From Ryuthela nishihirai (lineage: Eukaryota; Arthropoda; Arachnida; Araneae; Heptathelidae): a DNA stretch of 64,000 bases. The notes under the pieces are model-generated. The model was not told the DNA's origin and did no database searches. It saw nothing but the letters and a program-made list of their open reading frames with translations. The position numbers and the translations under genes are program-made. Positions 22,197 through 35,909 of the stretch are shown here, piece by piece (within the stretch, counting starts at the first letter, position 1; each line of letters begins with the position of its first letter). The stretch spans positions 45,852,135-45,916,134 of the forward strand of contig JAWZYU010000010.1 of assembly GCA_038380435.1 (NCBI GenBank), in the 5' to 3' direction.

Positions 22197-23351
22197 TTGA
22201 CTATAAAATTAAGAGGTAAATGTTGATCAATTGAGTAGACAGAGGTAATGTTAACTGTTCTGTAGGAAAAGATTATTACTTTATGTACGATAGTATTTAC
22301 TTTGTTCATAATAATTTCATCCATGCTTTTGTTATCAATTGCATTGTTTTGCAATTTGTACTGTAAAATATATTTACTTATACCCACGCTCCGTCCTCAT
22401 CCATTTTAAATTGCAGCAATACTAATGAAACGGTTGATTTTTTTTTTATATTTTCCGCCAAATTAGTAAAATATACTTCAAAGCTAATCATTCTAGCACT
22501 TAGCGTTGAATGCAAATATTCGTCTGTCAGGTGATGGAAATTCGCTGTTGATAAAAATTCATTAGAAAATTGTTTGTTCACAAATTTAAGTACTGACGAA
22601 TACAGTTTTGATTTCGACGGAGAATCGTAGGATAGAGGAAATGTAGTGGTACTTAAAACTTTATTTATCACCGATTTTGCTGATGGGAGTATTTTATGTA
22701 ATAAAACCCAATTAATCCACGGGCTCTTCTAGGTCAAACTATTTATTTTATTTTTTTAATCATACATCCCTAGGCAAGGGAGGGTTCCATGGCCAAGTAT
22801 CACAAGACGTTCAGTAATCTCTAATTTGCCACTATTAACGAGGTCATCGTTTTAGCTTAAATATTAGTGTTTATTCATTTAGCGTACTTCGATCAAATTT
22901 GAATATTTCTCGTCAAGGAACAGGTTTCTTGACGAATAATGCGTGAACAGAAATTGATGCTACCGCAAGAAAACTTTTGCTATCTGATTAGTTTTTATTT
23001 TTTGTACGGAAACATGTCAAGGTATTTTGGAGAAAGTCTTTTGAATATCTTATGTTCCGTTGGCATGCCTACGGACAGGTAAAACTTGTCTACTGATTGT
23101 AGCAACAAGAACAAAATAATTATGTGCTAGAATTAACTTTTGAAAACATGCCTCGAAGCAGATATTAACACCAAGACTTTCATTTTATTTGTCTACCGGA
23201 TGGCATCACTTTTCCCGTAACCAAAACTTTAGTAAAATGAGCGAAATCCTACCATGCTTTCAAGAAATTCTTACTAGCATGGTATTTAGCTTGCACACGG
23301 ACAGGAACGCACTAGGATTTAATTTCGGGGGGGGGGGGGGGGGCGGATTTT

Positions 23352-23730
23352 GGGTTGGGTTGTTTTACCTCTGAGCGGCACTTTTTTGCACACCATGGGC
23401 TAAATGGCCAGGTCACATGGACCCCGAAGGCTCAGAGAAGGTTGGGGGAGGGGACCCACTGGAACAACTGTTGGGAGACAGATGGTAGCCTCCCGTCAAG
23501 GCCATCCAGCGTGTTCTTTAACGTGCACAGGGTATGTCTCTCCCGCACACGGGGCCACGGCTTAACGTCCCCTCTGACGGACGGCGGCCTTTCCAAGCCC
23601 ATCGGTGTCCCCTACTGACCGTGGGCAAGTTGGGGACTTTTGCGGAGATAAATCTCAACGCTGACCCAGCTGGGACTCGAACCTGGGAACTACAGATTAC
23701 GAGCCTGGCGCGCTACCGGCTGAGCCACCC
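23352..23730 (-). repeat. SINE S1, best preserved copy
   Basis: On the minus strand: GGGTGGCTCAGCCGGTAGCG (A box TGGCTCAGCCGG), CCAGGTTCGAGTCCCAGCTG (B box GGTTCGAGTCC), then GTTGAGATTTATCTCCGCAA, a body containing CGATGGGCTTGGAAAGGCCG and GTTAAGCCGTGG, and a 3' end CGCTCAGAGGTAAAACAACC. The head is tRNA-like, so transcription by RNA polymerase III is expected. At about 380 bp this copy can serve as reference for the others. It sits next to a G run at 23329-23342. Confidence 0.92.
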
Positions 23731-23891
23731 GGGGGGAGGGGGAGAAGGAATTCGAGAATAAGACTTGAATATGATTTCCCAATTAGTAAAATACTCCACC
23801 GGACATGAAAGGTTAAAATGATATACTATATGGAATAAAATTTTACTGTTGTTTAGTCTTTTATATATATTATTAGTATCTGGTATATAAT

Positions 23892-24085
23892 ATGGGTTGG
23901 GTTGTTTTTCCTCTGAGCGGCACAAGGACCCCGAAGGCTCAGAGAAGGTTGGAAGGGGAGGACCCACTGGGCAGCTGTTAGGGAATAGATGGTAGCATCC
24001 CATTAAGGCCATCCAGCGTCTTCTTTAACGTGCACAGAGTATCCCGCACACGGCGCCGCGACTTAACGTCTCATCTCACAGACGT
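23892..24085 (-). repeat. SINE S1, truncated copy
   Basis: Begins GGGTTGGGTTGTTTTTCCTC, lacks the GCACACCATGGGC part and ends at CGTCTCATCTCACAGACG without the tRNA head. Confidence 0.85.
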
Positions 24086-24099
24086 ATAATATAGGGCTA

Positions 24100-26950
24100 A
24101 AATAAAATTATACAAAGATCTGTTTTAGATTTCAAAGCAGGTAGACAAGTTTGAGATTTCTTATATGATGACAGGATTTCGGGAGGGAGAGGATCCGCCC
24201 ACCCAGGTTTGTCCTTGCACACCGATATAGTGCAATTTTTCGCATGCATGCTTCTTATGGCAGAAAAACGTACCGATGCGAGAACGGCTAAACTTGGATG
24301 TGGAACGGAATCATTTTATACCCCTTTTATACTCGGGGGCAATACTGAAGAGATTAATGTAGACCAATGGAGAAGGCAGAAATTTTTATTTTTTTCGGGG
24401 GGGAGGGACACATAGTTTTTGGCAAACAGCAAAACTTCAATTAACTGACCCTCAATTTTTTCATTACTGGTTTAGACGGCCAAGGTTTGTTAACTACCGA
24501 AATTTGTACAGGTACCACGCGGTGCTAGACCTATGCTTCCCAGCATCACCCTCAAGACAGTTTTACAAATTTCTTAAGGGAAAAATATAATATATTACGA
24601 TCACTAAATTTTTCCATTTCAGTACTTTCGTTTTCGGTAGAATTTTAAATAATGCATCTACTAGCGTATGTAATTATTCTAACCTAACCACAGTGTCCTA
24701 TATATATATACTCGAGATTGATATGGTAACAGTACCGTAGACAGCAACGGAGCAGTGCAAGTTGGACAGAAAGGACGTTTGTAATGTTTTTATTAACGTA
24801 GTTGAAGAGTATTTTGCATAGTGATTATAAAGTATGATTGAAGCAAATTACGTTGTAGGATGCAGAAATCGTTATAACAAGCATTAATCTCTTAATTTCT
24901 TCAAGTAGGTTTATTTTATCTCCACTTTTAAGTCACTTAATTTATACTTCATGATTAATGTTAATCAATGGTAAATACACATATTACCTGCAGTTTTCTT
25001 TAACGTTTCAATTTATATGTCACAAATAATCGTAAACTGTATTAATGATTATGTTATAAATTTCCTATTAACCAGCTATTATTAGGGTGACGGTTAGTAA
25101 ACATGAAACGTGTGCAGAAAGGAAAAAAAATAAGATATGGATGACGACAAAGCACAGTAAAATATCCAGCACCCATTTCAAACTAGACTGCTGCATTAAG
25201 TGAGACTTATCAAGAACACTAATGTATACGTTGATTAATAGAAATTGCTAAACGTAAATGAATACTTTTCTTTACAAATGCCCAATAGAGTGGTACTTTA
25301 CAATATTCAGTTGACATAATACACAGGGAAGGTTTACTTTTTTTTACCTAAGAAACACATAATTTTCAGCTTCTGCTTATATAGAGCTATACCAATTTAT
25401 TATGGAATTTCCATATTATGTCAAGGGCAAAAATAATTTCGAAGCTCTATAACTTCTAAAATACACTTTATATGGAAAAAATATTGCTAAAGATGAATTA
25501 AAGATCTCAAATCTACCGAAACCTCTATTTTCAAAAATATTAGTCCAATTTTTCAAAAGTCATGGTTTACAGTAGAACCACTCACAATTAACCACAGAAT
25601 TCCAGCTACTATAATTATTTAAATTTTGAACTAATATTGTTGAAAATTGAAAGTTAGACAGATTTTATTAAGATCTTTACTTTAACAACAATTTTTCGAT
25701 ACAAAAGCGTATTTTAAAGTTCAAATTATTCCACTGATAAAACATTGAAATAAATGATGAATAAAATTCCCTTTGACATGATGATGAAATTATCTAATCA
25801 ATTGATAGGGCTCTCTGCTATGTAATGACCAGTACAGTTCGTAGAGCATGTAAGGGAGAGGGGCTTACAGCCTAAAAATAGGCACTTCTTTGGGGTGGTT
25901 ATCTCTTTTGGTGTGCTGTAAGAAGGCACTTCTGACTAGTGGGGAGAAAAAGGAAGGAGCTGAAGTCCCTATGGTCCCTCCCCTCTGCACGGCTCTGGTG
26001 TGACATTATTGATATTATATTCAATACCATGTTTCAATGTGAATCTTCCTATATTTCAAAACCGTTAGCATCTTCATATTTTTGTTTCTTATTACAAAGT
26101 AAAAGCGCAAAACGAACCATGGGGTAGAATGATTGTTACTGATCCATATTGGACCTCGGTTCGATACCACCTAACAGCATGAATTTTTCTATAACCCAAA
26201 TTACGATTGCCACTTAGTGCCATCTGGTGGACGTCAGTGACTTCGTACACCCATTGTCTGAACTGACCCCTGTAAACAAGATTTTCAGCACAACTGCTGA
26301 AACAGTCAAGTATGAGGGCACATTGATTGTGTGTCTTACATTAGCTCTCTGGACCCTTCTTGGTCCCTTATGCCACATTTGATACAGGTTTGGAAATAAA
26401 TCAGCAGTCTGTACTGATTAGTGGTGCGATGTATCGATAGCGTTTTGCTATCGAATCAATAGACAGTCGAAAAAACTATCGATAGTACTATCGGAGGAAA
26501 ACCGCTATTTTGTTAACCGCAGGCAGGAAAAAGAAGAAACGTGTCTTGTTGAAAATATGTTGGCTTTTTAAAACGAAAATCCATCAAGCAACTTTTTTAT
26601 TATATGATACATAAAGAAAGAAAATAAGTCCATACATCCGGTTTTAAGAGAGCTGTCCCGATGTAACGAAAAACATTTGGGGGACACCAAAATTCTCCGC
26701 TTTTTTGTGAATATATATAGTCGTCTCTCAATTTATGTAGATTAAATTAATACGTCTTGAAATAACTCATAACTTTATATAAAAAATGAAATAACCATTT
26801 ATATCTTTTTTTTTAAATTTGAGTGGACATTTTTATGTCGAATAACTCGGTTTGCCCTGAGCTTCAAACAGCTGATACATGCTGGCGACATAGTTGAGTG
26901 TTGTCGGGGAGGTAAGCAATTTACTTCAAACACCGAACTTAAAGATTTCG
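24100..26950. other. Spacer sequence without recognised genes
   Basis: AT-rich. About 25430-25730 is a relic foldback MITE (AAGATCTCAAATCTACCG opposite TTTATTAAGATCTTT). About 26430-26500 is rich in TATCGATAG-type palindromic motifs. Remaining frames are short. Confidence 0.5.
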
Positions 26951-26962
26951 AGCAGTCACACC

Positions 26963-27817
26963 CAGGGCCGCCGACAGGGGGGGGGGGGGGGGGGGCAAGG
27001 GGGACTAGTGCATAGGGGCCCGTCAGCAATAAGGGCCAGTCAGATTAAGTGACTCTTTACTTTTTCTTACAAAAATTATTCTTAGTTAGGCTATATATCG
27101 ATCCTATAAAATTCCATAAGAATATTATTTGTTATAATATGCTTTTAAAAAGAAACACTAGTTGGATTATGACATTATCTCATTAATAGTAGTTGAACGA
27201 ACCATTTCTTAACATCTTCTTTTGTCCGCGTTAACTTACAGCATTTGCTTGTATTTTCCCTGTTAACCACCCCACCTCTGCAGCAGTAGCAACAGTTGGA
27301 CTCTCCCAAACCCAACCCGTGCGATATTGTTCATGTTTCGAGTTCCAGTAACATCGTCTGTGGTTTGTGTGTCAGTGTTGCAAATTATAACAGTTTAAAA
27401 GTCTCTTGTCGGCACATTTAGTGTTGAATCTGCTATTATGCTAATGTGAAGTTTAACAAATATTGTTGCCTATTTTTCAGTACTGACAATTAAAAATGAA
27501 GACTCGCAGAATTGCATAGTTTTTCCCCATGATATGTTATGTAGCCTATATTAAATTTACTCAAAAATTATAAATCTTGCTGTGAGCTTTGCAAAATATG
27601 TTCCCTAAAATAAATGTTAAAAAGTTTTATGTGACACAAACTGTGTAGGCCTATGTTTTTGCATGCCTGACTGCGCAACAGGCTTTTCTTCCTCTGAATG
27701 TCATCATTGTGTCCAGAATAATTGCTATTAATGATTTGTAAAGATAAAAAGTTTTCAAGGGGAGGGAGGCCGAGCATAATATTACATAGGGGCCCATAAA
27801 TTCTCTCGGCGGCCCTG
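26963..27817. mobile_element. Non-autonomous hAT element with perfect 8 bp target duplication
   Basis: 855 bp. Ends CAGGGCCGCCGACAG and CTCTCGGCGGCCCTG are inverted repeats; flanking GTCACACC at 26955-26962 and 27818-27825 is a perfect 8 bp direct repeat, the hAT hallmark. A long G run follows the left end. No transposase is visible. The ends resemble those of the larger hAT at 50428-53439 (both start CAGGGCCG), so a related transposase may have moved both. Confidence 0.93.
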
Positions 27818-27825
27818 GTCACACC

Positions 27826-28467
27826 TCTCCAACACGCTCACGACAACAATAAAAGTCACATCTCTTTAAGACATTGACAATAAGCCTCCCTATGCAACGA
27901 ATCTAAGAATGAAAGAATTGTTGCTACTCCTTCCTATTGCGAAGTGTCAGTCATGCATAGGGAGACTTATCATATTTTCGTACACCCAAACCAGGACGTT
28001 TAGGAAAAAGTTGAAAATAAATGTTGCATGGGTGTTTTGAACGGTATAAAAAGTGTTAACAGCCAAATCATTTATTGAAATTCATTGTACGGTAGAGAAA
28101 AAGCTTATTCATTTTTTAAAACAAAATTCATATTTTTCACTAGAAATTTATTTTTTCCGAATTTTTTATAATTCCTAATTTTTTCATGAAATTTCAGATA
28201 GGTTACACCAGTTAATAACTCTTTATTTCCTTTGCATTTACATATACAGAGTTGATAACAGCAAATCCTAAGAGCCTGACAGTAAGAACAAATGCTACAT
28301 ACATATTCCTTATAAATAGCACATACAAATTATAAAGAAAATAGAAGAAACTCTTAAATACAGTAACAATGTTAATAAAATCTGAACGAAGGTTGATGTA
28401 GTTTATACGCAGGAAAGGTCAAATATATGCAGTTACAAGTTGTTTCTACATAAGAGTCCTGATATAT
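27826..28467. other. No gene seen
   Basis: AT-rich sequence up to the inner edge of the right arm; only short frames, no recognised repeat. Confidence 0.5.
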
Positions 28468-30559
28468 ACATATATATCCTTCTTTTTATCCCTCACTTCA
28501 GGCGCAAACCTTTATAATTTTCTGTATTAACTCGTTAGGTTTCACACTAATAGAACTAATCAACCTCCCGCGCACTCACCATATAAAATATTTCTCCTTT
28601 TCAAACACTTATCGCGCATATACTGCGACTAACTACGTCCCCTTTCACATATCCACACTCTAACGTTACAATTCCATCTTTCTATTTTTCAGATCGGTTC
28701 TGTATTTCAATTCGTCGGATACATAAATCTCACGTAGAAGCATAGGCGAGTGTTCATCCCACGTTTATCATAAACTCACTGCAGCACGTCCATCTGTTGT
28801 AACAATATTTTAGATAAAAATTTCTTGTTCATATGTAAGAAATTTTAGTATTTTTAATATATTCAAATATTATTTCATTTGAGCTATAAAAATTCTAAAA
28901 ATATGCAGGTACATAATTATTTTTTGGTAATAAATCGATTATAAACGATCACATATTTATTTTTGTATACATTGTACCGCCTATTAATGCCTCTAGTGTG
29001 GCCCTCTTATAAATTCCACAGTTCCAATTACAAAACACGTTAACAAAAAGTTGCCGACCCCAGCTGTACAGTGAGGCAAAAGGTTCATCAAAGTTAAATA
29101 CAAAGTTCTTATGATGAAGAGTTGACAGTTCCACATTATTCATAATTTAATTATTTATAAAGAATTTTTTTAATTATTTATAAAGAACATTATTCATAAA
29201 GAATTAAATAGATGAAACTGCACCTGAGTTCAAAAAATGTAGTATATAACAATTAAAATTCTAAAATAATGCAATTTATTACAAAAGTATGAATTAAAAC
29301 TTTATATAAACTAAAGTCAACAGGACCTTGTTAGAATTAGTGTGCAGTGGCCAGATGCAGCGGATGTAGCTCAGAACAGATATGCTTGGAGAACTAAATT
29401 GCACGGTCTGGTTGGACCTCCGTAGCCCATGGCTGTTTGAGGATGATGATGAAAGTCAACCAACACAAATCTATATTAGTATAAAAATAAATCTTCAGAA
29501 GAACTTAGCATCATATTACCATTTACACTCAAATCATAAAATAAGGCTTATATCAGTCGATGAGAGGTACAATAATATTTATAAACAAAATTGCAGTCTA
29601 TCGAGAATAACCTAACCAATTCTTGTGAACAAACTAAATGAATGTCTTGTATACACTAATTGTTGAGCTCTGCATACAGAAAAGTTGAAATCAGCTCAGT
29701 ATGTTCGACTAACATAAAATCTCCTCATTAACACTTTTAAGTGTCCTTAACGTCCTTATTTTTCTTATCAGTCCACTAGTATAATCAACATTAATAACCA
29801 GTGGTGAAAGTAGGCCGGTACACCGTATCGGCAAGAAATTATTTGCCAGTACGACGTACCGATAAAACATTTTTCAGTAGTGGCTTAGTTAACGATTTAT
29901 CTTACACATTAATGATTTTTCAACTGAGCATTTAATTGACAGCAGGCAGATTCTTCCCGTTAAGAAAATTCGTCGCTCCTCTATTACATTACTACAATTT
30001 AACCCACGCCTGAATCTGGAAAAAGATAAAGGGGGAGGAGGAGCGACCCTGTACAAGGTCGAGATTTCAATTACAATATAACATTTTCAGCTTCGTTTCA
30101 CAGTTGTTTTTTTAAATCTTGAAAATGCTAAGCTTTTGGCGTCCTTGTGACCTCTCTGCAATTTAGCTCATTTTGTGACGTGCTGCTCAAAGGTTAAAAC
30201 AAAACAAAGGCCAGGAGAATGTAGACATAAATAACAAATGTCTGTTTATAATTGAAAGTTGCGGAAGAAATGCATTTTCAACAAAACTATAAATAACGAT
30301 TTAATGTTTTATTTTTCTGGGAGTCTGAGGGATCATTTTCAGACTACACTCTATTACCCCCTGTAAGATGACTGTTAGATCACTGTGGTGACGGGACGCC
30401 TGTGCGTGAGTTTCCGCTCATAGCTATGATTTGAAGCGTACCGGTAAGAAATAAAATCGAATCTTGAAATAACCAGTTTCGGAGGCTGGCGCCTTATCCC
30501 GCTAAGTCAAACCCTTTTATTATAAACATATAGTGTAGAGAGACACCGAGATTTCAATA

Positions 30560-31054
30560 CAGTAGAACACCCGATTATTCGACCTTCGGTTATCCGACAT
30601 TCCATGTTATCCGACTTGACTAGAGTCTCCGCGAAAATCAGTCACAGAGTTTGTTCTAATCTACTCCTAAAGGGTAATTATCCAGGGATCATCAAATTCG
30701 GTATGCAGCTTCATCTGATCGTAACTTAGTCCAACGCAACTATATAAAAAGTTGAGTCAAAAAGTTGTCCTCAATCCACCAAAATCACGGATTAATATAT
30801 AATGATAAACAAGCGAAAGAGTTCTTAATAAAAGTCGTCATTTCCAATCCTGTGCAACAACGCTCGTTGCCGTAACAATTAAATTATGTTTGCATGATAC
30901 TCGCCGATTGATTAAACATTCAATAGATTGATTTTATTTTAATTGTTTTTCAACAGTTTGTTCCATGATGTTAATGTTATTCGTATTACATGACACTTTC
31001 GGTTATCCGACCACACTTCGGTCTAGTTAAGGTCGGATATTCAGGGTTCTACTG
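30560..31054. mobile_element. pogo-like MITE, right arm
   Basis: 495 bp mirror copy, TA flanks at 30558-30559 and 31055-31056, ends CAGTAGAACACCCGATTATT and AGGGTTCTACTG. It shows the element predates the inverted duplication. Confidence 0.9.
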
Positions 31055-31314
31055 TACATCTCATTTGTACTTGATCTAAATATAATAAATAGGAAAAAAG
31101 TAAAGAAATTGTTCATAACGCCTTTATTTTCTCTCGTAACTAATTAGAGAATACTTATAAAAATGATCCATGAATATTTTTAAAGAACAAAGATATTTTA
31201 ATGAAACAAGAGTGTCCAATGTTCATTAAAATTGAAAAGTATTCTTTATTTTCAAACATCAAGCTCTGCAATAATAACGAAAGTTATATAAGCATACGCT
31301 TTTATAAATCTTTA

Positions 31315-31700
31315 TGGACAGGAGTGGATCAGTCGGGAGCCAACCTGCCCATAAATCATATCTGCAAATCCCAGGTTCGAGTCCTAGTATGGTCAGCGTT
31401 GAGATTTATTTCCGCAAAACTCCCTGCCGACTGTCAGTAGGGAGTCACCGATGGGTTTGGAAAGGCCGCCGTCTGTCGGATGGGACATTACGTCGTGGCC
31501 GCGTGTGCTGGAATATCATATCCTGTGCACTTTAAAGAACGTGCTAGATAGGCTTGACGGGAGACTACCATCAGTCTCCTAACAGCTGCCCAGTGAATTC
31601 CCTCCCAGAACCTTCTTTGAGCATTTGCGGTCCTTACAAACTTGTTATTAAGCCTATTGTATGAAAAAGAAACTGCCGCTCAGAGATGAAACAACTCAAA
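31315..31700 (+). repeat. SINE S1 copy, right arm, empty site for the 538 bp insert
   Basis: Uninterrupted SINE: tRNA-like AAATCCCAGGTTCGAGTCC, then CTCCCTGCCGACTGTCAGTA, CTCCTAACAGCTGCCCAGTG (the empty target) and CAGAGATGAAACAACTC. It shows the pre-insertion state. Confidence 0.85.
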
Positions 31701-32582
31701 TTGATATCATTAAAACTCCTACATCCTTTTCAAATACATTATATCTTTTTTTCATGGTTCTCAAAGCAAAAAAAAAATAGTATTTCCGATAAGAAGAAAG
31801 CTATTGCACATTAGGGCGCACTGTCACTTACTTTGCCTACAGACGCCAGAAGTGTAAATCCGACCCTGGCAATGCCCACACTTCTATCGAAACCATTTAC
31901 AGTCAATATTAAGCAGCTGATAGTGCTGCCATCTGGTTGGCCACAGAATTAGTAAATGTCTTGGCCGACTTCTCAAAGTATGAAAGTTTCCTCTGCAGGA
32001 CACATACATATCAGTCATGTTTTCAAACCGGAAAGTTATATTTTATTATTAACTTCAAATGATTCTCGTGGTCCACATTTCTTTTTTATTTCCATTCTGT
32101 TTTCAAGCCATGACAGTGATTCACACAGAAGTGAAGGAAAATAGTGATAGATTATATATTATCATTACTATTTATATTCTGCCATACTTTTTTTTTGCAT
32201 TTGTATGTTCTGCGGATAAGCTACTGTTAGCTTCGCGGATTTACAATTTGCTACGAAAACGTAATATTTAGCAGATTTGTGAACAATATTAATAAATATT
32301 ATTATTTGTCTGTTTTGGGTAAATACATACTTAGGTATGTTTAACCAATCTGTTTTCCATTTCAATTTGGGCAAGAACCATTTTGGTAATATGCATCATA
32401 CACTCTATTACCAGGAATATTCCTACACTCTATTAAAAAAGAGAAAAAAAAGTGTTTTTTGCTTTTTTGTTCCATTTTTTTTCATAAACTTCACGGGTAA
32501 CAAAATTTATTTCTTGGTAAGCATTTGAGTAGCTCTGCGCAATAAATGCGACTTAGTCTATTTCTAGATAATAATTTTGCTG

Positions 32583-32910
32583 TTAAAAGAGTTGTTTTAC
32601 CTCCGAGTGACATTGTTTTTTGCATCCAACTGCCAGTTCCCAAGGACTCAGAGAAAGAACTCATTGGCCAGCTGTTAGGAGACACATGGTAGCCTCCTGT
32701 TAAGGCCCTCCACCATGTTCTTTAATATGCACAAGTATGGCACTCCCGCACCCAGGGCCACGGCTTTACATCTCATCTGACGGACGGTAGTATTTGCAAG
32801 CCCATCGCTGGAGGGGGTGCTGATATAATCTCAACACCAGTCTAGGTGTGGCTCCAACCTCGGAACTGCAGATTACGAGTCTAGCACGCTACCGACTGAG
32901 TCCCTCACAC
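32583..32910 (-). repeat. SINE S1 copy, right arm
   Basis: Mirror of 13257-13590, starting GAGTTGTTTTACCTCCGAGT and ending in the tRNA-like AACTGCAGATTACGAGTCTA segment. Confidence 0.8.
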
Positions 32911-33619
32911 ACACATGTATACCCCCCCCCCCCCTCTCCATCAATTACAATAAATTTCCCAAAGTGATCGGATACGTTGTGAATGGAAGGAAGGAAACCC
33001 ATATTCAAAGCTACTCAACTTTAAAAATAAACTTTTAACAGAAAAAATATTTTTTTAAGATCTCATTCAAATTTCTCTAAATCTCGATATTCAACAATAT
33101 TTGCATGATATTTAAAAGTTGTTGAAATAGGGAACATTTAACAGCAAATGCTGTTAAATGTTCTCGTAAAACCAGGAGGAATAGTGATTTGTAATTTTGA
33201 AATGCCGAGGAGGAAAAATGAAAACTTTCTTAACGCAAATTATAAATGAAAATATAATGGAAGTGCTGGGAGATAAAGGAAAAGATTACGTGGCATATAT
33301 AGGTAAAAGAAACGAAACCGAATAATATTGAGGAATTTTTGGAAAAGATAGTAATCGATAATTGCGGAAAGAATAATCAGAAAAAAGAGAGAGACTGAAC
33401 TCTTTATAGCGGAGAAACAGGGATTGTTACATGTGTAATGTCATTTGTCTTCAACGGTAGAAATATGAGGGTAATTCAGAAAGAAATTAAGATATAAAAA
33501 TTGCATAAATAATTTATATTAAAATTATAGCATTCACTTTAGGTGTGTATTGTTTATAGTCAGAAAGCAGGTGATGTCAAAAAATATTTTTTTCGCTATC
33601 AATTCTCCTGGCCCAAATT

Positions 33620-33990
33620 GTGTTAGGTTGTTTTACCTTTGAGTTGCACCTGTTTTAGCACACAATGAGCTACGTAGTCAGGTCACAAGGACCCCAAAGG
33701 TTCAGAATTGATTAGAGGAAGGAGACCCATTGCATCTAAAATTACTTAAACATCATATATATATCCGACACTGTAGTTATATACAGCTATTAGGTAAAGG
33801 AAGCTTCTCATCCAGGACATTCAGATGCTCTTTAACGTGCACAGAGCATTGCTCTCCTTACACACAGAGCGCGGTTCTTCTACACGTACGACCTATCGGA
33901 CGGACGGTGACCTTTCTAAGCCCATCGGGGTCCATTTTCTGACCTACGGCAGGGTGGGGATTTAGCGGAGATAAATCTCAACAGCTGGCT
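33620..33990 (-). repeat. SINE S1 copy, right arm
   Basis: Mirror of 11236-11592, beginning GTTAGGTTGTTTTACCTTTG on the plus strand and sharing the same internal interruption (33740-33800). Confidence 0.75.
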
Positions 33991-34486
33991 CTTATTATGT
34001 GACACTTATTTTCTGTTGAGCAAGCGCTGTGTGCATTTGCTGGTGTTTTTCCCAACAACAATATGGCCATAGAAACATAATATGAATAATTTTCACACGT
34101 GGTAGAGCAATCGATATGATCGGAGTCCATCCGATCCCAGACCGATATGACTAGGAGTGTAAAAATATACCTTAATCAGTGCTCTAAAGATTATGGAGAC
34201 AATTCCAACAGACAAGAGACGTTAGCCATAGATGAATGCAAGGTCGTCGAAGACTAACTGATAACAGCGCAGAAATTTACATTTTGCTTACCGTATGACC
34301 TCTATCGTGCGCTAACAGTGCGACGTCATACGGCAACGTTTTCCAGGCATCTCTTGGATTCGCAACTTTCTGCAGCCATTGCGAGACAGTTCCGAGTCAA
34401 ACTATTTGCAAAAGGTTTCACCATACAGGGCTCTATATCAGACGACTGAGAGTTTGAATTACCCTCAATCCCTTCCACAGGTTGGG

Positions 34487-34905
34487 TTGTTGGGTTGTTC
34501 TACCTCCGAGCGGTAGTCTTTTGCACACAATGGGCTAAATTGCCAGGTCACAAGCAACCCGAGGGCTCAGAGAAGTTTGAGGGAGGGGACCCACTGGACA
34601 GCTGTTGGGAGACAGATGGTAGCCTACCGTTATGGCCACCCAGCCATACGGCCACCCAGCCATTCTTATGTTATGGCCACCCAGCGATTCTTTAAAGTGC
34701 ACAGGGTATGGCTCTCCTGCACACGGAGACATGTCTTAACGTCCCATCTGACGGACGGCAGACTTTCCAAGCCCATTGTTGTCCCCTATTGACCTAGGAC
34801 AGCGCGGAGAGCTTTACAGAATTAAATATCAACGCTGGTCAGTTGGAACCTGGAAACTGCAGATTACGAGCCTGGCGCATCACTAACTGAGTCACTGCTG
34901 CCCCT
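34487..34905 (-). repeat. SINE S1 copy (with internal duplication)
   Basis: Plus-strand start GGGTTGTTCTACCTCCGAGC, tRNA-like end ATTACGAGCCTGGCGCATCA. Around 34632-34690 the segment GGCCACCCAGC is repeated three times (two extra copies), a small local amplification within the SINE. Confidence 0.85.
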
Positions 34906-35516
34906 TCCTCCCACAGTATAGCCCAACTAACATTGTGCAGACATAAAATAAATGATATGCTTCTGAAAACCAAAGAAAACTTTAAAAAAATGTACACTTC
35001 GTTAATGGAAAGAGCGACATTAATTTTTGGTAAACCTGATATTATTCGACGTAAATTAATCGTTCCAGGAGAGGCACTACTCTACTCTCTCCCCCCTTTC
35101 CGACTCCCACGTTTCATTCCGCTTCCATTTATGTGAGAGCGATAGTTAAATTAGTTGGTAGCGAGCCAGGCTTCTTGCATTCAGTAGTTTCCACGTTTTA
35201 ATTTTAAAAATTCAGCCTTAACTGGCGTAGTGGTTGGCGATCTACCTACTGTTCCAGCAGGCGCACTCTGTGTGTTGTGTCAGTGATCAACAATGACTGT
35301 GGTCTTAGCAGGGCATGTCCTTACATGCGAAGGCCTATGAGGGTTAGGTGTAACTTCTATAACTATCTCTGTCCTGTGTGTTGCAAATGAAAATATGGAA
35401 AAAATAATAATAAAATCCCCATTGTACTTTGAGATTTTTTCCTCTGATTCCCACTCTGCCTTTGGTGAGAATGGGGACACCATTGTGCTTGGATAAAATC
35501 TCTGTTCATTGGATGA

Positions 35517-35795
35517 AATGGGTTTTGGATTGTTTTACCTCTGAGTGGCACTTTTTGCACACAATGGGATAAATGACCAGGTAACAAAGACCCCAGGGGT
35601 TCAGAGAAGGTTTGGGGAAGGGGGATCACTGGATACCTGTTAGGAAACAGATGGAAGCCTCCTTTTAAGGCCATCCAGTGTATTCTTTAGCATGCACACA
35701 CACACAACACACACACACATAAGCACAGACTATGTCTTTCCTTACATGGGGCCACGGCTTAACGTCCCATCCGACGAACGACTGTATTTCCATCT
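35517..35795 (-). repeat. SINE S1 copy, truncated head
   Basis: Starts GGATTGTTTTACCTCTGAGT and contains the usual CCATCCAGTGTATTC segment, followed by a (CA)n run at about 35694-35720 that interrupts the body. It ends before the tRNA-like head. Confidence 0.8.
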
Positions 35796-35909
35796 GTGTT
35801 GGTAAAGAATACGATGGATGGCTTTGATGGAAACAAAGGCATACCTAATGTATGTATGTGGGGGAGGTATCAGATTATAACTCCCTTTTGAGGACACGAA
35901 TACCATATA

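Larger units (their letters stand above)
22197..28467. other. Single-copy spacer between the inverted arms
   Basis: About 6.3 kb with no mirror partner. It contains two SINE copies (23352-23730 and 23892-24085), a relic foldback MITE (about 25430-25730) and a non-autonomous hAT element (26963-27817). The remaining sequence is AT-rich and shows only short open frames. One minus-strand frame at 22378-22671 is 97 codons, serine-rich, has no ATG start and matches nothing I recognise. Two long G runs lie near 23329-23342 and 26977-26995. The part at 22320-22450 resembles the end of the solo-LTR family seen at 39310-39430. Confidence 0.8.

Noticed and set aside
22378..22671. 97-codon minus ORF in the spacer
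   Set aside because: Starts at GTG, adjoins LTR-family sequence, no recognised domain; chance frame cannot be excluded.
26977..26995. Long G runs as G-quadruplex regulatory sites
   Set aside because: Uninterrupted homopolymers beside TE ends; likely slippage, and run length is unreliable in assemblies.
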